From Roseomonas marmotae (GTDB lineage: Bacteria > Pseudomonadota > Alphaproteobacteria > Acetobacterales > Acetobacteraceae), in contig NZ_CP061091.1 in NCBI RefSeq assembly GCF_017654485.1, positions 1,005,501-1,069,500 on the forward strand: 64,000 bases of DNA, read 5' to 3'. Numbering within the stretch: position 1 is the stretch's first letter; every line of letters begins with the position of its first letter. Position numbers and translations under genes: made by a program. Shown here one piece after another: positions 24,705-32,683 of this stretch. The notes beneath the pieces were generated by a model. The model had not been told where the DNA came from. It worked only from the letters and a program-made list of their open reading frames with translations, and ran no database searches.

Positions 24705-25712
24705 TCAGCCCGGCAGGTCGTTCAGGTGGCAGGCGCTGCGGTGGCCCGGCGCGATGTTCTTGAGCACTGGCCGCTCCACGCGGCAGCGGTCGAAGGCATG
24801 CGGGCAGCGCGGGTGGAAATGGCAGCCCGGCGGCGGGTTGAGCGGCGAGGGGATCTCGCCCTTCACGCCGGCGAAGCTCTTCTTGCGCGCCTCGATCCGT
24901 GGCACCTCGGCCAGCAGGGCCTGGGTATAGGGATGATTGGCGCGGGCGAAGACTTCCTCGGAAGGGGCCTCCTCCACCACCCGGCCCAGATACATGATCA
25001 CCACGCGGTCCGAGAGATGCTCGACCACGCCGAGGTCATGGCTGATGAAGAGGTAGGTGAGGTTCAGATCCTTCCGCAGCTGCATGAACAGGTTCAGGAT
25101 CTGCGCCTGGATGGAGACGTCCAGCGCCGCGACGGATTCGTCGCAGACAATGAACTCCGGCTGCACAGCGAGCGCCCGGGCGATGCCGATGCGCTGGCGC
25201 TGGCCACCCGAGAACTGGTGCGGGTAGCGGCGCTTCAGCGAGGGGTCCATGCCCGCGCGGCGCATCTGCTCGTCCACATAGCGGTCGAACTCGGCGCGCT
25301 TGGTCAGGCCATGCACCAGCGGCGCCTCGCCGATGATCTCGGCCACCCGCAGGCGCGGATTGAGCGAGGACATCGGGTCCTGGAAGATCATCTGCGTCTG
25401 CAGCTTGGCGCGCCGCGCCTCGGCGCCGCTCAGGGAGGAAAGCTCCTTCCCATGCCAACGGATGCTGCCCTCGGTGGCCGGCATGATGCCCGCCACCATG
25501 CGGCCCAGGGTGGACTTGCCGCAGCCGGACTCACCCACCAGCCCGACCACTTCGCCCTTGTTCACGATCAGGTCGACGCCATCGACGGCATGCACCGTCT
25601 CTTCCTTCACCGGGGCACCGAGCCGCTGCAGCAGCTTGCCGGCGAAGTCCAGCTTCTTGGAGAAGCGCTTGGCGACGCCCTTCAGCTCGATGATGGGGGT
25701 TTCGCTGCTCAT
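24705..25712 (-). CDS. Peptide-type ABC transporter ATP-binding protein (DppF/OppF-like)
   Basis: 335-aa cytosolic ATPase subunit of a peptide/nickel-family importer. The start is [12 protein letters not shown]; its ATG overlaps the stop of the upstream ATPase gene by 4 bases. Walker A GESGCGKST is at residues 60-68, the signature FSGGQRQRIGIARAL is near 173, and Walker B is seen as CDESVAALDVS. The C-terminal oligopeptide-transporter extension shows the cysteine pattern CHFHPRCPHAFDRC. It is the last gene of the operon. DppF-type ATPases pair with the DppD-type gene next to them; the actual substrate (peptide, nickel, opine or other) is not shown by the sequence. Confidence 0.93.
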   Translation of the reverse strand: MSSETPIIELKGVAKRFSKKLDFAGKLLQRLGAPVKEETVHAVDGVDLIVNKGEVVGLVGESGCGKSTLGRMVAGIMPATEGSIRWHGKELSSLSGAEARRAKLQTQMIFQDPMSSLNPRLRVAEIIGEAPLVHGLTKRAEFDRYVDEQMRRAGMDPSLKRRYPHQFSGGQRQRIGIARALAVQPEFIVCDESVAALDVSIQAQILNLFMQLRKDLNLTYLFISHDLGVVEHLSDRVVIMYLGRVVEEAPSEEVFARANHPYTQALLAEVPRIEARKKSFAGVKGEIPSPLNPPPGCHFHPRCPHAFDRCRVERPVLKNIAPGHRSACHLNDLPG

Positions 25713-26728
25713 GCGGCTTCTCCCTGTGCGGGATTCGGGAACATCGGGTGGAAGCAGCGCACGTCGCGGCCGGGCGCCACCTCGCCGAAGGGCGGCTCGT
25801 TGATGCAGACCTCGGTCACGCGCGGGCAGCGGGTGCGGAAGGCGCATCCCGGCGGCAGCTTCAGCAGGCTGGGCGTCATGCCCGGGATCTGCCGCAGCGG
25901 CTCGCCGCGCTTGTTGCGGCTGGGCACGGAGCCGATGAGCCCGGCGGTATAGGGGTGCAGCGGCATGTCCAGGACAGGGGCCACCTCGCCCTTCTCGACG
26001 ATACGGCCGGCATACATGACCGCGATGTCGTCGGCGAGGCCGGCGACCACGGAGAGGTCATGCGTGATCCAGATCATCGCCGTGCCGGTCTCAGCGCAGA
26101 GCTTCTGCACCTCGGCCAGGATCTGCGCCTGGATGGTCACGTCCAGCGCCGTGGTCGGCTCGTCCGCCACGATCAGCTCGGGGCGGTGCAGCAGCGCGAT
26201 GGCGATGGCCACGCGCTGGCGCATGCCGCCCGAGAACTGGTGCGGATAGGACTTCAGCCGCTCCTCGGGGGAGGGGATGCCCACCATGCCCAGCGTGTCG
26301 CGGGCGCGCTGGCGGGCCTCCTCCTTGGAGACCTTGCTATGGGCCTGAACCGTCTCGATCATCTGCGTGTCGATACGCAGGACCGGGTTCAGCGTCATCA
26401 TCGGGTCCTGGAAGATCATGGCGATGCGGTTGCCGCGAAGCTTCCGCATCTCCTCTTCCGAGAGCTTGGCCAGGTCCTGCCCATGGAACAGGATGGAGCC
26501 GCCGGTGATCCGGCCGGGTTCATCGACCAGGCCGAGGATGGAGAAGCCGGTCACGGTCTTGCCGGAGCCGGATTCCCCCACCAGCCCCAGCACCTTGCCG
26601 CGGCGGACGGTGAAGGAGACATCATCCACCGCCTTCACCACGCCGGCGCGGGTAAAGAAATGCGTTTGCAGGTTGCGGACTTCGAGAGTCGGGGAGCCCG
26701 CAACCGGGGCCTGCATCACTGCTGACAT
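25709..26728 (-). CDS. Peptide-type ABC transporter ATP-binding protein (DppD/OppD-like)
   Basis: 339-aa ATPase subunit that couples ATP hydrolysis to uptake through the two permeases upstream. Walker A GESGSGKT is at residues 51-58, the signature [15 protein letters not shown] is near 170, and Walker B is [16 protein letters not shown]. The C-terminal domain carries the conserved [14 protein letters not shown]. It lies 7 bases downstream of the DppC-like permease and overlaps the second ATPase by 4 bases, so all are clearly one operon. Confidence 0.93.
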   Translation of the reverse strand: MSAVMQAPVAGSPTLEVRNLQTHFFTRAGVVKAVDDVSFTVRRGKVLGLVGESGSGKTVTGFSILGLVDEPGRITGGSILFHGQDLAKLSEEEMRKLRGNRIAMIFQDPMMTLNPVLRIDTQMIETVQAHSKVSKEEARQRARDTLGMVGIPSPEERLKSYPHQFSGGMRQRVAIAIALLHRPELIVADEPTTALDVTIQAQILAEVQKLCAETGTAMIWITHDLSVVAGLADDIAVMYAGRIVEKGEVAPVLDMPLHPYTAGLIGSVPSRNKRGEPLRQIPGMTPSLLKLPPGCAFRTRCPRVTEVCINEPPFGEVAPGRDVRCFHPMFPNPAQGEAA

Positions 26729-26735
26729 TGGACGA

Positions 26736-27665
26736 TCACTTCTTCAGTCGCGGGTTCAGCACATCACGCAGGTGGTCGCCCACGAGATTGATCGAGACGA
26801 TGGTCACCAGCAGCGCGATGCCGGGATAGAAGCTGATCCAATACTTGCCGGAGAGCATGTACTCGTAGCCGTTGGAGATCAGCAGGCCGAGCGAGGGCTC
26901 GGTGATGGGCACGCCGAGGCCGAGGAAGGAGAGGGTGGCCTCCAGCGCGATGGCGCGGGCGATCTGCATGGTGCCGACCACGATCAGCGGCGGCAGGCAG
27001 TTCGGCAGCAGGTGGCGGAAGATCACGCGGTAGGTCGGCAGGGCCAGGCACTGCGCGGCCTCGATATATTCGCGGCGGCGCTCCACCAGCGCGGTGCCGC
27101 GCACCGTTCGGGCGTAATAGGCCCATTCCACGATCACCAGCGCCAGCACCACATTCGTGATGCCCTTGCCGAGGAAGGCAAGGATCATCAGCGCCGCCAG
27201 GATGGACGGGAAGGAGAGCTGCAGGTCGACGAGGCGCATGATGGCGCTGTCGGTCCGCCCGCCTGCATAGGCGGCCAGCAGGCCCAGCGAGGCGCCGATG
27301 AGGCAGGCCACGATGGCCGAGCCGGCGCCGACCATCAGCGAGATGCGCAGCCCATACATGATGCCGGAGAGCATGTCGCGCCCCTGGTCATCCGTCCCCA
27401 GCCAGTAGGTGAAGCCGGCGCCGCCCACCGTGCCGGGCTCCATCCGCCCGTCCATGATGTCGAGCTGCGCCAGGTCATAGGGGTTCTGCGGCGCGATGAG
27501 CGGCGCAAACACGGCGATCAGCACCAGGAAGGTGAAGACCACCAGGCCGACCGTCGCCGTCTTGCTCTCGAAGAACTCGGAGACGAAGCGGCGGAACGGC
27601 GTTTCGACCTTGGCCGGGGCGGGGGCCGCCGGCGTGGCGGCCTGAGGGAGGGAACTCGCGCTCAT
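26736..27665 (-). CDS. Peptide-type ABC transporter permease (DppC-like)
   Basis: 309-aa inner-membrane permease. A Pro/Ala-rich N-terminal tail of about 25 residues leads into the first hydrophobic segment (TVGLVVFTFLVLIAVFAPLIAP). The DppC/OppC N-terminal domain carries YWLGTDDQGRDMLSGIMYGLRISL. The EAA loop for ATPase contact reads EAAQCLALPTYRVIFRHLLPN, near residues 200-220. It overlaps the DppB-like gene by 4 bases (27662-27665). Confidence 0.93.
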   Translation of the reverse strand: MSASSLPQAATPAAPAPAKVETPFRRFVSEFFESKTATVGLVVFTFLVLIAVFAPLIAPQNPYDLAQLDIMDGRMEPGTVGGAGFTYWLGTDDQGRDMLSGIMYGLRISLMVGAGSAIVACLIGASLGLLAAYAGGRTDSAIMRLVDLQLSFPSILAALMILAFLGKGITNVVLALVIVEWAYYARTVRGTALVERRREYIEAAQCLALPTYRVIFRHLLPNCLPPLIVVGTMQIARAIALEATLSFLGLGVPITEPSLGLLISNGYEYMLSGKYWISFYPGIALLVTIVSINLVGDHLRDVLNPRLKK

Positions 27666-28636
27666 TGCTTGTTCTCCAGCCGCACGCGCGGGTCGAGGGC
27701 CGAGTAGGAGAGGTCGACCAGCAGATTAATGGTGATGAACATCAGGACGATGATCATCAGGTAGGCGACGATCACGGGGCGATCGAGCACGTTGATGCTG
27801 TCGATGATCAGCTTGCCCATGCCGGGCCAGGCGAAGACGCTTTCCGTCACCACCGAGAAGGCGATGGTGGAGCCCAGCTCCAGGCCGACCACGGTGACGA
27901 CCGGGATCATGATGTTCTTGAAGACATGGACGAAGATGACCCGCTGGTTCGTCAGGCCCTTGGCGCGGGCGAACTTCACGAAGTCCATCAGCATCGTCTC
28001 GCGCACGCCGGCGCGGGTCAGGCGGATGACGAGGCTGATCTTGAAGAGTGCCAGGTTGAGCACCGGCATGGCCAGGTGGCGCAGCCCGTCCCAGGTCAGG
28101 AAGGACCAGCGCAGGCCCAGCACTTCCACCGTCGGTCCACGTCCCGTCGAGGGCAGCCAGCCCAGCTGCACGGCGAAGACCATGATCAGCATCAGGCCGA
28201 CCCAGAAGGTGGGCAGCGAGAAGCCGAGGATGGAGCTGGTCATGATGACCTTGGAGGCGCCCGCATTCGGCTTCAGCCCGGCATAGAGGCCGAGCGGGAT
28301 GCCGATGACCAGCGCCACGATGGTGGCGCCGAAGGCCAGTTCCAGCGTCGCCGGCATGCGCTGCAGGATCAGCTGCAGCGCCGGCTCATTGAAGACGAAG
28401 CTGCGGCCCAGATCACCCCGCAGCGCATTGCCGAGGAAGGACATGTACTGCATCCACAGCGGCAGATCGAGACCGAGCGCCTTGATGGCGCGCTCACGCT
28501 CGATCTGGTCCGCATCCGGACTGATCAGGATCTCCACCGGATCGCCGATGGCGTAGACGCCGACGAAGACGATAAGGGACATCGCCAGCATAACAAGAAC
28601 GGCCTGCAACAGCCGTCGCATCAGATAAAGGCTCAT
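27662..28636 (-). CDS. Peptide-type ABC transporter permease (DppB-like)
   Basis: 324-aa inner-membrane permease. The start is taken at MSLYLMRRLLQAVLVMLAMSLIVF, the standard DppB N-terminus, and the frame is open for 25 more codons into the solute-binding gene. It has about six membrane segments. The EAA-type loop FVKFARAKGLTNQRVIFVHVFKN is near residues 195-220, and the following PVVTVVGLELGSTIAFSVVTESVFAWPGMG is typical. It begins 4 bases after the solute-binding protein stop. Confidence 0.93.
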   Translation of the reverse strand: MSLYLMRRLLQAVLVMLAMSLIVFVGVYAIGDPVEILISPDADQIERERAIKALGLDLPLWMQYMSFLGNALRGDLGRSFVFNEPALQLILQRMPATLELAFGATIVALVIGIPLGLYAGLKPNAGASKVIMTSSILGFSLPTFWVGLMLIMVFAVQLGWLPSTGRGPTVEVLGLRWSFLTWDGLRHLAMPVLNLALFKISLVIRLTRAGVRETMLMDFVKFARAKGLTNQRVIFVHVFKNIMIPVVTVVGLELGSTIAFSVVTESVFAWPGMGKLIIDSINVLDRPVIVAYLMIIVLMFITINLLVDLSYSALDPRVRLENKQ

Positions 28637-28640
28637 GGTG

Positions 28641-30242
28641 TCAGCGGTTCGCCGCGCTGGAGGAGGCCGGGCGCACGTCCTGGGCGCGGGTGAGTTCATC
28701 CGCGCGGGCATCGTGTGCCAGGTTGGGCTTCATTGCCCAGACGTTCTTCTGGATATGGATAGGCATCACGCCGACATCCTCCATGGTGATGCGGGTGGCT
28801 TCCTGCAGCAGGGCCTCACGCTTGGCGTCGTCCAGCTCGGAGAGTGCGGCCTCGAGCTTGGCATCGGCCTCGGGGTTGCTGTAGCGGCCGCCATTGGAGC
28901 CGCCCCAGCCCTTGTCACGCGTCGGCGTCGCCGTCAGCGAGCGGAGGGGCGAGGAGGCCTCGGCCGAGGATGTGCCCCATCCGGCCAGGAAGGCGCCGAA
29001 TTCCTGCTTGCTGCGGCGGGCCACGAAGGTGGTCCAGGGCGATGCCTCCACATTGGTGGTCACGCCGATGCGCGACCACATCTGGCCCACCGCCTGGATG
29101 ATGCGCGCATCGTTCAGGTAACGGTCATTGGGGCCGGCCAGGGTGATGCGGAAACCGTTGGGATAGCCGGCATCGGCCAGCAGCTTCTTCGCCACGTTCA
29201 CGTCGGGCTTGGCGGGCACGAGATCCGGCACATAGCCGAAGGTGCCGGGCGGCAGGAACTGGGCGGAGGGGAGGGCGCTGCCTTCCATCACGCGCTGCAC
29301 GATGGCGTCGCGGTCGATGGCGATGTTCAGCGCGCGGCGCACGCGCACGTCGCGCAGCGGGTTGCGCGGCAGCGGCTTGCCGTCGTTGTCGAAGAGATAG
29401 GGGCTCTCGCCGTCACGGGACTGGTCGGTGCCGAGATAGATGATCCGCAGCCCGTCCTTCTCGCTCAGCTTCACGCGGCTCTCGCGGCGCAGCCGGGCGA
29501 TGTCGTTGGTCGGCACCTGGTCGATCATGTCCACGTCACCGGCCAGCATCGCCGCCATGCGGGCGCCGTTGTTGGTGATGATGCGGTAGCTGACCGTCTT
29601 CCAGGCCGGCTTCGGGCCCCAGTAATCCTCGTTGCGTTCCAGTTCCAGCCGGTCGCCGGAGCGGAAGGAGACGTAGCGGAAGGGGCCGGCGCCGATGGCG
29701 ACCTTGCCGGAATTGAAGTCCTCGGTCGCCGCGCCCTCATGCGTCTCCTTGTCGAGCATGGTGACCTGGCCCAGGTCGGTCGGCAGCAGCGGATAGGGGC
29801 CATCCGTCTTCAGGTGGATGGTCAGCGGATCGATGATTTCGACGCCCTTCACCGCGCGGGTGTAGATGGCGTAGCTGGAAGGGCTGTTGGGCACGGTCGC
29901 CGGGCGGGCGATGCTGAAGGCCACATCCTCGGCGGTGAAGGCATTGCCGTTGTGGAACTTGACGTTCGGCCGCAGCTTGAATTCCCAGGTATCGTCCGAG
30001 ATCGGCTTCCAGCTTACCGCGAGGCCCGGCTGCAGCCGGCCATTCGCATCGAAGCCGGTGAGCGCGCCGAAGAGCATTTCTGCAACGGCGTAATTGGGTG
30101 ACAGCGCATGGTACTGCGGGTCGAGCGAGGTGACCTGAGCTCCCACGGCGATGGTGACATTCTGTGCCCGGACCGGCTCGGAGAAGCCGATGCTCAGCGC
30201 CGAAACGGCGGCCAGAAGGGCCACCCTGCTGCAATGCTTCAT
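28641..30242 (-). CDS. Periplasmic solute-binding protein of the peptide ABC transporter
   Basis: 533-aa SBP_bac_5 family protein, first gene of the importer operon. The start at 30242 (MKHCSRVALLAAVSALSIGF) gives a clean Sec signal peptide with a probable cut after VRA, residue 26. A GGGGGATAG sequence precedes it. Family landmarks are LFGALTGFDANGRLQPGLAVSW and WEFKLRPNVKFHNG. The ligand-pocket region contains DVRVRRALNIAIDRDAIV. Ligand specificity cannot be read. The 156-bp upstream region has a TATAAAA stretch (minus strand, 30319-30325) as a possible -10, and the Lrp-type regulator gene lies upstream on the same strand. Confidence 0.94.
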   Translation of the reverse strand: MKHCSRVALLAAVSALSIGFSEPVRAQNVTIAVGAQVTSLDPQYHALSPNYAVAEMLFGALTGFDANGRLQPGLAVSWKPISDDTWEFKLRPNVKFHNGNAFTAEDVAFSIARPATVPNSPSSYAIYTRAVKGVEIIDPLTIHLKTDGPYPLLPTDLGQVTMLDKETHEGAATEDFNSGKVAIGAGPFRYVSFRSGDRLELERNEDYWGPKPAWKTVSYRIITNNGARMAAMLAGDVDMIDQVPTNDIARLRRESRVKLSEKDGLRIIYLGTDQSRDGESPYLFDNDGKPLPRNPLRDVRVRRALNIAIDRDAIVQRVMEGSALPSAQFLPPGTFGYVPDLVPAKPDVNVAKKLLADAGYPNGFRITLAGPNDRYLNDARIIQAVGQMWSRIGVTTNVEASPWTTFVARRSKQEFGAFLAGWGTSSAEASSPLRSLTATPTRDKGWGGSNGGRYSNPEADAKLEAALSELDDAKREALLQEATRITMEDVGVMPIHIQKNVWAMKPNLAHDARADELTRAQDVRPASSSAANR

Positions 30243-30398
30243 TCTATCCCCCAGAGGCTGCCGCCTTTTTATGGCCATACTGTAGCAGCCGGGTAATATC
30301 ATCGCCAGTTCAACGTGATTTTATAAGAAAGTGACTTAACCTTTTCCTCCCTGCTGAAACCTTTGGCAAGGTCGGTGAAGATCCGCCTGCGGAATGGG

Positions 30399-30863
30399 CT
30401 ATTCCTCAGTCGCCTCGGCGACGGGCAGGATCGAGGTCTCCTTGGCGGAGCCGATGGCGAGGATGGTTTCAGTCCTCAGCACGCCCGCATGGCCACGCAC
30501 CGTATCGGCCACGAAGCGCTCCACTGCCGCCAGATCAGGCAGGCGCAGCTTCAGCAGATAGGTCCAGCCGCCGGTGATGCGGTGGCATTCCAGCACCGGC
30601 TCCGCCGCGCGCATGGCTGTGCGGAAGGCGGTTTCCTCCCGTCCTGGTTGCAGGTCCACGAAGACGAAGGCCAGCATCGGGCAGCCGATGGCCGCGGGGT
30701 CAAGATCGGCGCGCCAGCCGCGGATCGTGCCACGCTCCTCCAGCCGCTTCACCCGTTCCGCCGTGGCGGAAACCGAAAGGCCGGCGACCTTCGCCAGCTC
30801 AGCCAGTCCAGCCGCTCCGTCCTCCTGCAATGCAACGAGGATGTTCCGGTCGATTTCGTCCAT
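30399..30863 (-). CDS. Lrp/AsnC family transcriptional regulator
   Basis: 154-aa regulator. The N-terminal winged HTH begins MDEIDRNILVALQEDG, with the recognition helix in SVSATAERVKRLEERG. A C-terminal RAM/AsnC effector domain follows, from about residue 65, with the ligand-site GGWTYLLKLRLPD. It lies between the decarboxylase gene and the ABC importer, all on the minus strand. A terminator separates it from the decarboxylase gene, so it probably has its own promoter. Lrp-type proteins usually sense amino acids. Control of the adjacent importer or decarboxylase is an inference from position. Confidence 0.9.
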   Translation of the reverse strand: MDEIDRNILVALQEDGAAGLAELAKVAGLSVSATAERVKRLEERGTIRGWRADLDPAAIGCPMLAFVFVDLQPGREETAFRTAMRAAEPVLECHRITGGWTYLLKLRLPDLAAVERFVADTVRGHAGVLRTETILAIGSAKETSILPVAEATEE

Positions 30864-30901
30864 GGCGGGAGATTATCCGGCGTGCTGGCTGCTTGAAACA
30901 G

Positions 30902-30931
30902 AAAAGGGCGGAGAGGTTTCCCTCTCCGCCC
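30902..30931 (-). terminator. Intrinsic terminator of the decarboxylase gene
   Basis: On the minus strand, an 11-bp perfect stem (gggcggagagg / cctctccgccc) with a 4-base loop is followed directly by TTTT (complement of 30902-30905). It starts 21 bases after the decarboxylase stop codon. Confidence 0.88.
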
Positions 30932-30952
30932 CCGATCATCCTTACGGACGGA

Positions 30953-32083
30953 TCAGATGTAGTGCTCGGCTAGCGGCGCGAAGCCGTTGAAGCCCTGGCT
31001 GGCATAGGTGGAGACATAGGCTCCGGTCGCCAGCAGCTCCACCCGGTCGCCGCTGTCGAGCGCCAGCGGCAGGCGGTAGTTGGACTTCTCATACAGCGTG
31101 TCCGTGCTGTCGCAGGTCGGGCCCGCGATGGTCACGGGGCCGTCCGGCCCGCCGTCATGCGGCGTGCGGAAGGCGTATTTGATGGCCTCGCCCTCCGTCT
31201 CCGCCAGTCCGCCGAAACGGCCGATATCCAGATAGACCCAGCGCACCGGGTCATCCTTGGCCTTCTGCGACACCAGCACGACCTCGGAGGAGAGCACCCC
31301 CGCGTCGCCGACGATGAAGCGGCCCGGCTCCACCACCATCTGCGGCAGCGCGTTGCCGAAAGCCTGCACCATGGCACCCATGATGGCATCGCCGATCTCG
31401 CCGATCTCCGGCACCTCGGAGCGGTAGCGCACCGGGTAGCCGCCGCCGATATTGATCATGCGGACATTCACGCCGGCATTCTTCAGGTCGGTGAACAGCA
31501 GCCCCACCTTGGCGATCGCGGCCTCATAGGCCTCGGTGCGGGTCTGCTGGCTGCCGACATGGAAGGAAATGCCGAAGGGGTCCAGGCCCAGCTCGCCCGC
31601 CAGCACCATCAGCTCCTGCGCCATCTCGACCTCGCAGCCGAACTTCTTCGACAGCGGCCACTCGGCACCGACATTGCCGACGAGGATGCGGCAATAGACC
31701 TTGGCGCCCGGCGCGGAGCGGGCGAGCTTGCGCAGCTCCGCCTCGGAATCGAAGGCGAACATGCGCACGCCGGCCTCATAGGCCGCCTTGATGGCGCTCT
31801 CCTTCTTCACCGTATTGCCGTAGGAGATGGCATCCGGCCGGGCGCCGGCGCGCAGGCAGGCCTGCACCTCCTCCCAGGAGGCGGCGTCGAAGGACGAGTC
31901 GAGCTCCACCAGCCGATCCAGGATCGGGGCGGCGGGATTGGCCTTCACCGCATAGTAGATGCGCGCGAGAGGAAGGGCGGCCTTCAGGCGCCCGTAATTC
32001 TCCGCGACGCGGTCCACGTCCACGATCAGGCAGGGCGTCGCCGGCATGGCGTCGCGCAGGAAGCGAGAGACCTTCGGGGTCAT
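30953..32083 (-). CDS. PLP-dependent ornithine/lysine-type decarboxylase (group IV)
   Basis: 376-aa alanine-racemase-fold decarboxylase that makes a diamine (putrescine from ornithine, or cadaverine from lysine), at the head of polyamine synthesis. The PLP lysine is K47 in YYAVKANP. The phosphate/sugar face shows FHVGSQQ near residue 170, INIGGGYP follows, and MVVEPGRFIVGDAG is near 250. The catalytic Cys-Asp pair appears as GPTCDSTDTLYEK near residue 323. Length and motifs match the alphaproteobacterial ornithine decarboxylase group rather than the longer biosynthetic arginine enzyme. GAGGTGG just upstream of the ATG is the ribosome site. A long leader with a 33-codon reading frame precedes it. 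Confidence 0.92.
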   Translation of the reverse strand: MTPKVSRFLRDAMPATPCLIVDVDRVAENYGRLKAALPLARIYYAVKANPAAPILDRLVELDSSFDAASWEEVQACLRAGARPDAISYGNTVKKESAIKAAYEAGVRMFAFDSEAELRKLARSAPGAKVYCRILVGNVGAEWPLSKKFGCEVEMAQELMVLAGELGLDPFGISFHVGSQQTRTEAYEAAIAKVGLLFTDLKNAGVNVRMINIGGGYPVRYRSEVPEIGEIGDAIMGAMVQAFGNALPQMVVEPGRFIVGDAGVLSSEVVLVSQKAKDDPVRWVYLDIGRFGGLAETEGEAIKYAFRTPHDGGPDGPVTIAGPTCDSTDTLYEKSNYRLPLALDSGDRVELLATGAYVSTYASQGFNGFAPLAEHYI

Positions 32084-32205
32084 CGCACCACCTCCACTTC
32101 AGAGAATGTGAAGGACCGGCCCCGTGTGATCGGGAACAGCCCCAAGTTGACGAAACGGTCGAACGAACCAGCGACCAGAGAGAGGCCGGATCGGGCTTGC
32201 GCCTG

Positions 32206-32307
32206 TCACCGGGGTTGCCAGAACGCTTGACGTCGTTGCGTAAACCTTTGGCCGGTCTTGCCGGCCTGGGGCCTAGAGGCACGTGCGTACTGCGTCTGAG
32301 GCGGCAT
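32206..32307 (-). CDS. Putative 33-codon leader peptide upstream of the decarboxylase
   Basis: A complete reading frame, ATG (32307) to TGA (32206), lies 122 bases upstream of the decarboxylase start on the same strand. It encodes 33 residues rich in Arg, Gln and aromatics, with the tail TQRRQAFWQPR. A GGGA sits 7 bases before the ATG. Its first half contains a 6-bp hairpin (ggccgg / ccggcc). Ornithine decarboxylase genes of enterobacteria are controlled by a translated leader peptide (SpeFL), and alphaproteobacterial ones carry the long speF RNA motif. That this frame is the equivalent is inference from position and composition. It could be chance in a GC-rich leader. Confidence 0.4.
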   Translation of the reverse strand: MPPQTQYARASRPQAGKTGQRFTQRRQAFWQPR

Positions 32308-32683
32308 ATAGAGATCCCGTCCGGGGGGCGAAAGAGCTTTTGAGGGCAAGGGGCCGGTTTTTTTCCGCATGCCTACCCTGCGGGGCCGGAAACTTACCTT
32401 AGGCCCGGCGGTGACACAGGCCGCCTCGGGTGTGAAAGCCCGGCTTCAGGAGAATTCCTCCTCGCCCGAATCGGCAGGCGGGCCGCCAGGCCGTTCAGCT
32501 CAAGGTCTGTCCGATGGATGCTCCCGCCAGGCGCGGTGCGGCGGCGGCCCCGGCATTCCGCCACCCGCCGATGGCCGAGAGGGGGGTCGAGCGCCAGGTG
32601 ACACCATTCGGTCATCGCTCCGTCAGGGGAGGGTAACACCGCCGCTGTAACTGCCCGGCATCCATCCACCGGGAGATCGCAGC
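32308..32683. other. 376-bp intergenic region without a supported gene
   Basis: This stretch separates the minus-strand decarboxylase leader from the plus-strand phytase-like gene and should hold both promoters. Overlapping open frames of about 90 codons exist on both strands (32369-32650 and 32394-32669), but neither has a ribosome site or recognisable composition, so I do not call them. Tandem GTCA repeats 11 bases apart (32611-32614 and 32622-32625) lie about 60 bases before the phytase-like gene. I see no clear -10/-35 pair and no known riboswitch. Confidence 0.5.

Noticed and set aside
24264..25952. A 562-codon plus-strand frame across the GST and ABC ATPase genes
   Set aside because: It runs antisense to an ATPase with Walker motifs and crosses a bidirectional terminator.
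32369..32669. Two overlapping frames of about 90 codons in the decarboxylase/phytase gap
   Set aside because: No ribosome site, no domain, ordinary chance length for this GC content. Left as intergenic.
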